This document shows positions 1 through 10,587 of a DNA stretch of 64,000 nucleotides, piece after piece (position 1 is the stretch's first letter; each line of letters starts with the position of its first letter). The notes under the pieces are model-generated. The model was not told where the DNA came from. It made no database searches and was given only the letters and a program-made list of their open reading frames with translations. The DNA comes from Cladobotryum mycophilum (Eukaryota; Ascomycota; Sordariomycetes; Hypocreales; Hypocreaceae), in the NCBI GenBank assembly GCA_036429605.1, contig JAVFKD010000015.1, positions 372,001 through 436,000 on the forward strand. Direction: 5' to 3'. Both the position numbers and the translations under genes were made by a program.

Positions 1-263
1 CCATGCATCATGGCCTCCGCCGTCTCGCAACGATTCGTCCATTCTCCCAATTAGCTACAGTCCGCCAACCTACACTCACTGTACCACACACATCTGGCAC
101 CTGCCAAGCCCAGCAAATATGTCGACACACCTGTCCCAAGTAAGCCGTCGCCCAATAATTACAGATACCACAAACTTCGCCAGCATCCAGATGACAATCC
201 TGCTGCTTTCAAATATGCATATCGCACAGCGCAACTGCCATAACTTTTCCCTTTCAGCTCCAA
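1..263. other. Gene-free edge of window
   Basis: This stretch lies downstream of the first gene, which runs on the minus strand. It has only short open frames without codon or domain signal. I see no gene, repeat or RNA here. Confidence 0.5.
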
Positions 264-3106
264 TCAACTCTCCTCAGCATTCCCAATTCGAACTTCCTGC
301 CCACTCAATAGCTGCCCATGTAGAGCTCGCAGGTTTGAGCTTGCGCGCTCGTACATGACACGTCGTTGCGCCAAGCTGTCGTCCAACCCACTGACTGACT
401 TCTCCCGTGTCTCGTGGCTCTTTTCAACGGCGCCCTTTGCTTTCTGCAACGCCTGCTCGAATCGGGCTCCATCTCTGCTATATATGCCCCCCAAACTATT
501 TTGCTCCTTTAAACACCTGCTTTGAATGCGTTCGACGCACTGCATGCCACTCGTCCGGAATGCATCCGCAACCTTGTGCGCTGCGGCTTCTTTGCTTGCC
601 AGCTGTGCAGTCAGAAGCTGACAAGTCGTCAGTCACCCTAGACGTCCAACTGGCGGTCACAAACTTACATCAACGACATCATGTAGCTGTTTGCTGATGC
701 CACTCCTCCCTTGCTTGCTCGACAGCTTTCCAGTCCCCGCACTGTTCTGATGCTCGGTCCCATCCCCCCGCTGATCCTTATTACTTGCTTCTGCGCATTC
801 CGCCGAAAAGCTAGCCAGGATTTGGGCACGAAGCTCGTCACTGACAGCATGTCGTTGTCGATTTGCTGATACCTAATCAGACAATTCGTCCGCTTTCCCT
901 GGCCAGGTAGTCGAAGTGTTGTTATCGCTATTGGGCATGTGGCGAGGGGCGCCAATGTCAAAATTCGCAATGTTCTGCCTATGCGAACTCATGCCTAGAA
1001 CGATCGGAGATTCGGAAGCGGGAGCAGCTCTCCGATCTCTTGCAAACAACGGGCGAGGCACGGGCTTGGGCAGATCTCCGTCCATAGAGCCTAACTGATC
1101 GTCCTCAGTTGAAAGCATTTCGACGTGGCCTGCTTGCTCCGCCGGCACCGGGCTTCCCCGCTCGCTCACGCTGAACGCCATACTGTTTCGTCTTGAACCG
1201 GAACGCAGACTCCGAACCGTACTCCTCCTACGAGTAGAACCAATCACACCGTTGAGATATGACTTGGTTATATTCATTTTCGGACTGCGAGGTTTCTTGG
1301 TCAAAATGTTCGGGTCTCGCTCCAAGAGAACCGCTCCCGAACCTTTGTCGATGGTCCCGTCATTAGCGGCACTAGCAGCCATGTCCTGTTTGTTTGCCGC
1401 ACTATTCTCTTTCTTGTTTACTGGGGGTGTCATCGGATATTTATTAAATGCCCCCTCCACGCCTACACCCACAGCCCCTTTTGATCTGGTTTGTCTTTGG
1501 TTCATCTCAGGCTTGGCCTCGTCGATGCTAGGTAGCTGAGCCATCATCTTGCCCTGTGCCCTTTCCATAAAGGATGTTCTTCGTTTCTCCGGCGATTTGA
1601 ATGGAGAATCTTCATCTATCGATTTGTCCTCCTCATCACTGGATATGATCACCGGCAGCTTGGATCCATCACGGGTATTGCTTTTCCCAGTGTTCTTTCC
1701 GGCACACGGTGTCAGCTTACTTTGCTGATTCGGTAGCTCCTTTTTCTCGGCGGCTTCGAGGGAGCCAAACATCGTTCTACATTCTTCTCATCATCTGCGT
1801 ATGTCGCGACAGGCGTCGCTGCTGTTTTGGAATTTCCTCTAGTCTGGGCTGACTTTGCCGCACGCCGCTTTCGAGGCTCCACAGCCGGTGGGCTTGACGA
1901 TTTTACAGACTCTTGAAGAGCAGTAATAATAGGTGTTCTCGTCACAGTATTTCTTTTATTCACGGGGGTCTGCTTCTTAATTTCATTCGTGGACTCGTCA
2001 AACTGGATCGGGGTCTTCGCTCGTTGCTTGGGCCTCTTTGCTTTTCCCTTATCAGCCTGGAGGGGTGGGACATTTGCGTCCTCTGCTTGACCTTGAAGCT
2101 CATCTGAATTTTCCTCCCTTTGATGGGTAGCCTTATTAGACTTAGCCTTGCTTCTGGCGAGCATAATGGGATCTGCCCGCTTCTTCGATGTTGGCAAAGC
2201 AGAATGCTGAGGAGCTTCAGTGTCGAACGGAATCTCGGTGGCTCCTTTATTTGGTTCGGTGAGAGGAGAGTTCTCTCTAGCTAGCTCATCGCCTCGCCTT
2301 TTTCTCTTTTTATTGCGTAAACCTTTGGCCGGGTTGAACTCAGATATAATGGGCTCCACTACCTGACCACTTTTGTCGTCATCGATGTCTCGAGGTGGCT
2401 TCATCGAATGAGGTGTAGCATCATAAAGCTCGGCCATTGGAAGGTGGTGTGGTGAGGCTCCCGTCGAAGGAATGAGCGTTGTATCAGCAAGGTTCTCGGC
2501 GTTGGCGTGAATATTCGAGAAAGCTGCAACCGACAGTGGTGATGGACTTTTCCGAAAGTCCCAAAGCTCCTTTAATGTGTCGCCGAATCCAAATGGAGAG
2601 CTGCGACGGATTGTAGATGCAGTTTCAGAGAAATCAACCTGATGGTCCTTTTGAGGACTTTGCTGAACCGCTACCTGCGCCGCTGTTGGCAGTGGGGCGG
2701 TGTCTGGAAGAGTTTCTGTGTTAACCTTTGGGCTAGAAAAGGGCGAGAAAGACTCATCATCTTCAAACTGCCATATGCTTTTTGGGGTTTCTCCGGGATG
2801 TACTGGAGAACTTCTTCGTGTCAAAGAGCCCGTATCAGACTCGGGGAAAGCTTTGTCTTGCGTTATTTGACTCTTGATGTTGACTTCCAGGCTTAGAAGG
2901 TCGATGTCATCCAATTCAGGATCAAGCATGTCAGATGGGGCTTTTTGATTCGCATCACTAGTAAATCGTTGATGGCGCATCAGGAATTCATCCACAGAAT
3001 GGAGGTGACGATTTGTTGGAGTCGTGTCCAGTTCTTGGAATTGTGGCCTCGACTTTAGAGGCCGCTTACGTTTATTTAACCTTGTTCGAGTTTGTGACGC
3101 CATCAC
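264..3106 (-). CDS. Unidentified nuclear-type protein with C-terminal coiled coil
   Basis: I do not recognise the family. The best model is three exons: 3106-1721, 1658-669 and 602-264, with introns 1720-1659 (GTAAGC donor) and 668-603 (GTAAGT donor, CACAG acceptor), giving about 904 codons. The N-terminus is basic (TRTRLNKRKRPLKSR, a possible nuclear signal). The middle is low-complexity, Ser/Pro/Lys-rich, with several KKRKR-like clusters and an acidic SSDEEDKSIDED patch. The last 150 residues are helical and coiled-coil-like (ELRAQILASFSAEC, FEQALQKAKGAVEKSHETRE). An in-frame TAG at 875-873 interrupts exon 2, yet coding character continues in the same frame to a clean splice and a final stop at 264. 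A 123-nt intron (988-866) with a weak GTTCGC donor would remove the TAG without changing frame. This may be a chromatin or kinetochore-type protein, but that is only inference from composition. Confidence 0.55.
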
Positions 3107-3919
3107 GTCAACACGAGATTGTTTTCAACACGGGTGTTGTTGAACTTGACGAATCGGGGCGATTAGCAAACTCGTCGAATTGCAATGTGTAGGTAGGCTG
3201 GAACTTTGTCGACGCCATGTACGCCCACAAGCTGTAGTGAGTAGTCGTAAGTATACTTGCCGCCTTGTATCGTCAGCATAATCAATGATGATCTAAGTTT
3301 GCAAACGTACGATCATACATATATGCTTCCTGTCGTTAGGCGGCGATCTCTGAAACATCAATCGACACACGTGCTGTGGTGAAGCGCAGTACTAGTCATG
3401 GACATGGGAGGTGTTTCGAGTCGGAATTCCCACAGCACAGTCAAGTTATTCGGCTTTGGATTATATCGACAATTCGGTGTGATGGCAACTTGCCGCTCGG
3501 CGATGGACTCAAGTAAAAGCCAATCTGAATGGCGGAAGTTGACTGGCAAGACAAGATGGGATGGTAAAGCGCAAAATCAAGATCTCCTCCACAGGGTGGG
3601 AGAGCCTGAGGCAGTAGGTGCGTTCCTTAGGTACAATGGCAAGAGCAGGCAGGAGGGTAACCAACTACTAGAGCAGGAAGGAACCCACCCCTTTCGCAAC
3701 AACTGGCAGTCGCCAGCTGGCAACACGTGCTTTGCAAATTAAAACATTTAATTATTAAAACTCGTACAAAAGACTTTGGTAGTAGAGAAAACGAAAACCA
3801 GCAGAACAACAAGACCAACGCCCAACTGCAAAATTTGGGGGGGGAAAGAGCAAAAGCAAAGAGGGGGCTCAACACAACCAGATCAGCCTCCATCAAAATT
3901 CACAGCCCCAACTCTGTTT
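3107..3919. other. Intergenic region
   Basis: It contains the promoter of the coiled-coil gene on one side and the 3' end of the guanylyltransferase gene on the other. Short open frames here show no domain or codon signal. A purine-rich stretch with G8 lies near 3838. Nothing else is recognised. Confidence 0.4.
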
Positions 3920-5689
3920 TTATAAAACTCCCTTCCAACCGGCTTCACGACACTTCTTTACAAGACCTTTGACCTCCTGTGAGCGGGCTCGTGTCGTGAC
4001 GAGGAGAGCGTCAGGTGTGTCAACAATGACAACGTCGTCCAGGCCTAAACACGTAATAAGACGGCCAGCAGCGGGTATAACTATGCCACCAGCGGTTTGC
4101 TCCGAAACAACTTGAACACAGTTAGTCGGTAGGCAGTTTTTAAACGATGCTTCAGCCAGCACTCACCAAGATTTGGATTGCCCAGCACGCAGGGCCTATT
4201 TGACTCGGCAGGCAACATTTCCGCCAAGGACGAAAAATCACCGACATCATCCCAACCTGAGAAATACGTTAGCAATCAGATCGCACGAATCTTCATGCCG
4301 GGAAGTAGCTATTTACCGAATGTCGCTGGAATGACGGCAACCTTGCCCTGAGCAGCTGCAGGCTCGGCGACAGCATTGTCAATGGCAATCTTCTCAAGTG
4401 CGGGCCAGACTTCTTCAAGCGCTTGCTTGCGCTGGGCCTCATCATCCCAGACATCTGAGATGTTTGTAAGCCCCTCGTGCAAGATAGGGCTATACTCCTT
4501 TAGAAGGTCCATGAGGAGGGATGCCTTGGTAACAAACATGCCGGCGTTCCATCGGTACTGGCCAGTACCGAGGTACTTGGCAGCCGTGTGAGCATCAGGC
4601 TTCTCCTTGAACGAGCTGACCAGTCGGGAGTGAGGCGCTGAGCTGAGAGCTAATTTGTCGCCTAGTCTGATATAGCCGAAGCCAGTCGCTGGGTGTGAAG
4701 GCGCAATTCCAATGGTCACAAGATAGTCTTCTTTCGCAACCTCAACCGCCTCAGCCACGGCGGCGAGGAAGGCCTCTTCACCGGAGATCATGTGGTCAGC
4801 TGCAAAGGAGCCGATAATCGCCTCAGGGTCACGCTTGAGAAGAACAGCAGCGGCCAATCCAATAGCAGCCATTGAGTCCTTGGGGCCAGGCTCAGTGAAG
4901 AGGTTGGAGGTTTGCAAGTCTGGTAGTTGATCAAGAATACCATCAGAGTGAGCTGGTCCGGCAACAACAGTCATGCGGGACGGCCCAGCAAGGGGCACAA
5001 GTCGTTTCCAGGTTGATTGAAGCAAACTACTACCACAGAGATTGACATCCAGGAGAAACTTGGGGTGGTTCTCACGGGATAGCGGCCAAAGACGAGTTCC
5101 AGCGCCACCAGCAGGAATCACCACATAGAAGCCAGGAATCTCACGGCTTGGAAAGGGATAAGAAGCCCCTGACATTTCTCGAACTGGCGAATGGAGAAGG
5201 GTTGGTACTGCAACGGTAGGAAGAGTGAGGGACCGCGAAAGGAATGGCGACCTTGCTCGTTCCTGATTAGGTACAACAGTTGATAATCCGGCAGGACTGA
5301 CGCTATGATTCTGAGGGATGGAGACTGGTAAGCAAAATCATCAAACCAAAAATTTCTGCCATATTTTCAAAGAACTAAAGGCAGCAAACTAGCCTACTCA
5401 CCATATTCTCTGCTAGCATACGCTCCACGGCCTGGTTGCAGACGCGAAGATCCGCACATTCTTTGCGAAGTTCAACCATTTCTTGATTCTATACCAAGTT
5501 AGATTCAACGATACTGAATTGGAGGTGACTGGGATCAATAGAGCCACATCTGGCGTCAAGCATCCAAGATCTGCCGCTTCAGGACGACAACTTCGTCGCC
5601 ATACGTACCTGTTTTTCTATAGAATTCAGAATGCGTTCCAACATCATTTCGATGCCCGCCTTGGCCGTAGGAAGTGTTGGAGAAGACAT
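3920..5689 (-). CDS. Mannose-1-phosphate guanylyltransferase, bacterial ManC type, with N-terminal coiled coil
   Basis: This enzyme type makes GDP-mannose from GTP and mannose-1-phosphate, in the cytosol. The nucleotidyltransferase signature VIPAGGAGTRLWPLSRENHPK, the FAADHMI motif, GFGYIRLG, FKEKPD, WNAGMFV and GWDDVGDFSSL all match the bacterial ManC family; the C-terminal isomerase domain of long ManC is absent. I reconstruct five exons: 5689-5609, 5488-5402, 5310-4317, 4256-4167 and 4110-3920. Their lengths sum to 1443 nt (480 aa) with all phases matching. The internal ATG at 5175 looks like a start, but the frame stays open upstream to a CTCAG acceptor at 5311. Two further exons then add about 100 residues with a helical, heptad-like segment (GIEMMLERILNSIEK, MVELRKECADLRV). 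Fungi normally use the eukaryotic Psa1/Mpg1 type for GDP-mannose, so this copy is an extra, probably bacterial-derived enzyme. Codon use looks native. Confidence 0.85.
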
Positions 5690-7147
5690 GGTCACAATAA
5701 ATAGATACCAGGGAGTCAGTCGATGGCGTTTTTGAGAACAAGTGAACCAGAAGTTAATCCAAGAAGCTTTTTGTCACAACAACAAAGTCGGCCCCGATCG
5801 AGTCACAAAGCAATCAGCTTATTTTGCATTCAAAACTTTGAATGAAATGTCAGAGGACACGAAGCTTCAAGGTTTTTTTCCGCATCTTCTTACTGATTAG
5901 CACCATGCCTAAATAAAGCTAGCATGAGCCTCCAACACGAGCCGATTTCCCTCTCCTATAACCTGTCTTGCTACTAATTACGGCGACAATGGGAAATTTA
6001 TGAGTGTCCAGCCTTTCAGCCAATGGAATGTCGTGGGTGGCTCACGAGCACTGCCGCTTTGGGGCGTCGTGTGGCAGATCATTCGTGCTTGAGTTTTGCC
6101 CAAATGCGTGTGAGTGGATTCGCGATGAATTTAATGCGGCGCGGGAAGCCAAGAAGGTGTCTCATCAAACATGCATGAAGAAACATCACGACGTGGTTTA
6201 AAGGTTGAAGAGCTTGCATGCGTTTATTATTCAGTGTCCAAAACCCGCCATCAAGGGGCCTAATAACAAACAAACTGCATTTGCAGTACTTGTTCTATTT
6301 TGGCTTTCATCAGTTAACGATGGTCCCAGATTCGCAATCATCATGTGAGCACCCCTGAACGTCGGCCTCGAGTTCTCAGTTGTTCAATCTGCCCCAATCT
6401 AGCTAAAGGACAGGTATATATGATGAGGCTATTCAGAGTGTGTGACAGCCATATTGAACTTTAACATCCATAGACGCATTTTGCCCTTTTCCGGTCAACC
6501 AATATCAGTGCGGTTATCCTCCGCCACTAGTCGTCAACACCACCGTCTGTGGATCATACTCTTCCAAGGTGAAGGAGGATTTACTGCTGACAAAATAAAC
6601 AGTGGATGGAATCATCTTCTTCGGGCTCCAAGTGGGCAATTCCCATACCCCTGAGCTCTCGTCCATTTTAGAAACTCCTAGAATCGGATTTCGTTCAGCC
6701 AAACCCACGAACCAAATTTGGATATTCTCCGCAGCGGCTTTCCATATGCATAGCACGATGGTAGGGAGTCAATAATAAGCTTACGGTGTCACCCAAAGAA
6801 CAGGACGCATGTTCTTGCACATCAAACTAGCCCGAGGGAGAAGTTCATTGATGTCACAAACTTGCATATTAATCATTTAATTCGCTGCCTTGTCGGATCA
6901 TCGGCTTTCACCGCTTCAAGTCATTCCGATGCTCCGCGCTCCGCAAATCAACTCCGCAGTCGAGCATCATGAATTGAACATCAAACCAACAGACTAACGC
7001 GCGGCAGTGAGTAATAGTTTAGCTCCTTGGCCAGCTGGCCTTGAGAATAATCTTAAAATGGCCAGATACTCTCCCATCATATGGTTCTTTTAGAATCTTG
7101 TCACCAGAGTTTGAGCCCAGATAATACGCAGTTGAAGGAGCTTCATC
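5690..7147. other. Divergent intergenic region
   Basis: This region separates the guanylyltransferase (minus strand) from the cyclotransferase-like gene (plus strand) and should hold both promoters. A minus-strand open frame at 6756-6514 (80 codons, containing ENIQIWFVGLAERNP) has a faintly protein-like composition. I found no second exon or family for it, so I do not call it a gene. Confidence 0.4.
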
Positions 7148-8191
7148 ATGACGAAAAACCCGCCTCTTATGAGTGAAACACCAGCACCGGCGGCATTAAA
7201 CACCGCAGAGGTGACGGCACAGCACCCTTCAAAAGCCTCGTACCCACCCATTTCGTCGATCCCTTCAATATCTCCGGAACGCCTTGCGCAATCGGCCGCT
7301 GACACCCTCAAAGACTTGAAGCCACCATCTGAGACTGTCCTATACCTCGCATATGGATCAAATCTATGTGCGCAAACATTCTTGGGAGCGCGCCGCATCC
7401 GACCTTTATCCCGAGTCAATGTCTGGGCGCCTTCACTGCGGTTGACATTTGACCTGCCAGCACTCCCATATCGCGAGCCATGTTTCGCAAATGTCGGTCA
7501 TAGAGACCCTCCCGACGAGTCGAATGGGCTAGATTTCTCCAACATTCCGCCATTTGAGTTCCAGGAACCGGAGCGAGAGTGGAAGAATGGCCTCGTCGGG
7601 GTGGTTTATGAAGTGACCCAAAAGGACTATAGTACCATATTGCGGACCGAGGGCGCCGGCTCCAGCTACAAAGAAATTGTTGTTCCTTGTTTGCCTTTGC
7701 CTCCGGACGATGAACAAGGAGGAAATCCAGCTCCAAGCATCTCCAAACCATTTCTTGCCAGGACACTGTATGCGCCGCGAACACCCTGCGACCCCGATGA
7801 AAGCAGCTGGTGGTGCAAATTGACGAGTGGACGGCACCGGCCAGAGGGGCAGCCTAGCGCTCGGTACCTGAAGCTACTGGCAGACGGTGCCCGAGAACAC
7901 AGCCTCCCAAATGCCTACCAGCAGTATCTCCGTTCTCTGCAGCCTTATGTGGCGACCACGTTGAGGCAAAAGATTGGAGGCATCTTATTCATTGTCTTTT
8001 GGGCGCCCCCTATGCTCGTAGCGATGGGGATAATGCGTCTTTTGGTGAACAAGAGGGGGAAAGCACCCAGTTGGTTAGCGAATTTGTTGACGGTCACGTT
8101 CAATCTCATGTGGATACAATACGATCATTTCTTCAAGCCATTATTTGGAGACGGCGAGAGAACTGAAGTAAAGAAGGATAAATGGCGCTAA
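7148..8191 (+). CDS. Gamma-glutamylcyclotransferase-like protein with C-terminal membrane segment
   Basis: Single-exon frame of 347 aa. The segment VLYLAYGSNLCAQTFLGARR (from about residue 64) carries the YGSNL signature of the GGCT/AIG2-like fold, where the loop binds the gamma-glutamyl group. A glutamate in LRTEGAGSSYKEI is the likely catalytic acid. Family enzymes release 5-oxoproline from gamma-glutamyl amino acids or glutathione adducts. A hydrophobic stretch, GGILFIVFWAPPMLVAMGI (about residues 279-297), followed by basic residues, points to a membrane anchor; fungal members of this family with a C-terminal membrane helix are known. The first ATG at 7148 and the next at 7169 are both usable. 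No secondary-metabolite genes adjoin it, so a general glutathione role is as likely as a biosynthetic one. Substrate is not predictable. Confidence 0.8.
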   Translation: MTKNPPLMSETPAPAALNTAEVTAQHPSKASYPPISSIPSISPERLAQSAADTLKDLKPPSETVLYLAYGSNLCAQTFLGARRIRPLSRVNVWAPSLRLTFDLPALPYREPCFANVGHRDPPDESNGLDFSNIPPFEFQEPEREWKNGLVGVVYEVTQKDYSTILRTEGAGSSYKEIVVPCLPLPPDDEQGGNPAPSISKPFLARTLYAPRTPCDPDESSWWCKLTSGRHRPEGQPSARYLKLLADGAREHSLPNAYQQYLRSLQPYVATTLRQKIGGILFIVFWAPPMLVAMGIMRLLVNKRGKAPSWLANLLTVTFNLMWIQYDHFFKPLFGDGERTEVKKDKWR

Positions 8192-9095
8192 ATACTAGAA
8201 ACCGTCAAGGTCAAAGACGAAGAGAGAGGGCTATCATTACCGTCAGACGTGGAACAGGAGTCGGGATAACTAATGGTGGATGCGCCATGAAGGCATCGAT
8301 CGTGTCGAATAGGAACGGCATTGGACGCCGCATGCTCATAATTGTTGAATCACATGGTTATTTAATTGACTTCATTTGCTTTGCATATAGCTGAAGATGA
8401 ACTATATGCGAGACATCGCCTTTCGCTCTTCGCGCTCGCCTTACCCTAGGCGTCGCGAAGCAATTATTGATTCTCAGCTCAAGACAGTTACCAATTCCTC
8501 GGTACTTGGCACGTCCAAAATAGTAACAGTTCCCGGCCGGCAACGAACCGTTTGGCCTGCGTCAGGAACCAAGAAGAATAAAAACGTGTGATGCCTCGAA
8601 CCTCGTCCAAGGGTTTGCATGTGAAAGTCGATAAGGGGGGGAAGAGAGGCGCAGGGGTGGCGATTGTAATGTCACATTCAGGTACGGGAGTCCGGGTCGC
8701 ATGCATCGGAAAGGAAAACTTGGTTGCTGTGATGCTTGCATGTGATTCAATAATGGTGATACCCATGCATTCGCCTCGCATCTCGGCCAAACGGGGGAAC
8801 GCCCAATTTTTCTGAGGTACGAGCTTTTTTTCTGTTGGGGATATTGCCGTTTATGGTAAGCGGTGAGCTACTATCAATAGTGGGCTCCCCTGCTGAATGC
8901 GTCATTGACACGGGCGCTGAGAGGGAGAGCTGGAAGACTGCAAGGGAGGGAGCTGCAGCAAACTGGGAGGCACGCGAGCTTGGCCGGCAGAAAATAGGTT
9001 GGGAGGGGCCCCAACATGAACAGTCCGTCGGGCTTTTCCGGTTTCTATTTTCTGCTTCTGACTTTATAACATCATCGTGTTGCATCGTTGAAAAG
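8192..9095. other. Promoter region of glycerol-3-phosphate dehydrogenase gene
   Basis: No convincing gene lies here. It separates the cyclotransferase 3' end from the dehydrogenase. The long open frame entering from 8835 has no recognisable domain before the dehydrogenase N-terminus and is taken as upstream sequence that happens to stay open. Confidence 0.45.
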
Positions 9096-9103
9096 TATAA
9101 ATA
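9096..9103 (+). promoter_or_regulatory. TATA-like box of the glycerol-3-phosphate dehydrogenase gene
   Basis: TATAAATA lies 63 nt before the first ATG (9159) and 171 nt before the second in-frame ATG (9267). Its position allows transcripts that include either start. Confidence 0.4.
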
Positions 9104-9158
9104 TCACTCCCAACGGCCTTTCCGAATATCGTCATTCATTGACTTTGACAAAGACTGC

Positions 9159-10587
9159 ATGCTTCGTTCTCTATGCTATCGACTCTCCTCTAACCTAAAG
9201 AGTCTTCGAAATCATCAATACCAACACTCCTACTACTCAACAACTACCAGAAGAACACCGGGCAAGATGACGGGCGCAGCATTCCTCGGTGGCAATGAGA
9301 AGAAGCACAAGGTCACCATTGTGGGATCTGGAAACTGGTGAGCCAGACATGGTCGTTGAATAGACAAAAAAAAGACTACAGCTAACAAACCTAAAGGGGC
9401 TCTACCATTGCCAAAATCGTCGCCGAAAATACCCGCTTACACAAGGACCTGTTTGAAGAAGATGTGCAGATGTGGGTATTCGAGGAAAATGTCGTCATTC
9501 CCAAGGACTCGAAATACTACGATGAAAGCATTGGCGAAACCCCCAGAAGCTCACAAACGTCATCAACACGCACCACGAAAACGTCAAGTACCTCCCTGGC
9601 ATTACTCTCCCCGACAACATCATCGCCAACCCCTCCCTCGTCGACTCGGTCCAAAACTCTTCCATCCTCATCTTCAACCTGCCTCATCAGTTTATTGGCA
9701 ATGTCTGCAAGCAACTCGAGGGCAAGATCCTGCCCTTTGCCCGTGGCATCAGCTGCATCAAGGGAGTCAACGTGTCTGACGACGACGTCAGCCTTTTCAG
9801 CGAGTGGATTGGCGATGGCTTGAACATTTATGTCGGCGCTTTGAGCGGGGCCAACATTGCCAGCGAAATTGCCGCAGAAAAGTGGTCCGAGACAACCATC
9901 GCCTATGACCCGCCGCCCATGGACAATAGCAGAGCCCCAACACCGCGATCTGGCAGTCCCAACCCCACTGTGACAGAACCCGCAGGCCTACAGCACCGAG
10001 ATGCCAGAGGTCGCACATCTAAGACCAAGCTTACTGCTGTTCCTCCCGAATACCCACCTCTCGACCACGAGTGCTTCCGTGCCCTCTTCTTCCGTCCCTA
10101 CTTCCACGTCCAGATGGTGTCCGATGTCGCTGGTGTGTCTCTGGGTGGTGCTCTCAAGAACATTGTTGCCTTGGGCGCTGGTTTCGTCGACGGTCGTGGC
10201 TGGGGTGACAATGCCAAGGCTGCCGTTATGCGAATTGGTCTTATGGAAATGGTCAAGTTTGGCAAGGAGTTCTTTGGGGAGAGTGTGCAAACTTCTACCT
10301 TTACCGAGACCTCGGCTGGCGTTGCCGACTTGATCACCTCCAGCTCTGGTGGTCGTAATTTCCGATGCGCCAAGAAGGCTGTTGAGAAGGGCATCACTAT
10401 TTTCGATGTCGAGAAGCAAGACTTGAACGGACAAAAGCTTCAGGGCACACTTACTGCGCACGAGGTCAGCAGTTTCCTCAAGGCTCGTGGAGCTGAAAAG
10501 GACTATCCATTGTTTACCGCCGTAAACGACATTCTTCTCGGCAAGGCTCAGGTTGACGACATTCCAAGGCTAGTGTCTCAGTTTTGA
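9159..10587 (+). CDS. NAD-dependent glycerol-3-phosphate dehydrogenase (frame break at a C run)
   Basis: The enzyme reduces dihydroxyacetone phosphate to glycerol-3-phosphate for glycerol (osmolyte) and lipid synthesis. Exons are 9159-9337 and 9397-10587, with a 59-bp intron (GTGAGC donor, GCTAAC branch) splitting the NAD-binding motif VGSGNWGSTIAK. Family motifs follow: KYLPGI, IFNLPHQFIGNVC, ARGISCIKGV, GALSGANIASE, GVSLGGALKNIVALGAG with the catalytic Lys, and SGGRNFRCAK. The frame breaks at 9540-9544 (five C): upstream reads DESIGETP and downstream must read QKLTNVINTHHENVK. One extra C rejoins them and makes the coding length divisible by three (456 aa). Conservation on both sides makes a base-call error most likely. 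The first ATG adds 36 residues that are Arg/Ser/Tyr-rich and resemble a mitochondrial presequence (MLRSLCYRLSSNLKSLRN); starting at 9267 gives a cytosolic form. Confidence 0.88.

Noticed and set aside
6514..6756. 80-codon minus-strand frame with protein-like composition
   Set aside because: No recognised family, no supported splice partner, and it lies within a divergent promoter region.
9537..9545. Programmed -1 ribosomal frameshift in glycerol-3-phosphate dehydrogenase
   Set aside because: The site lacks a good slippery heptamer, and the same kind of break occurs at other G/C runs in unrelated genes.
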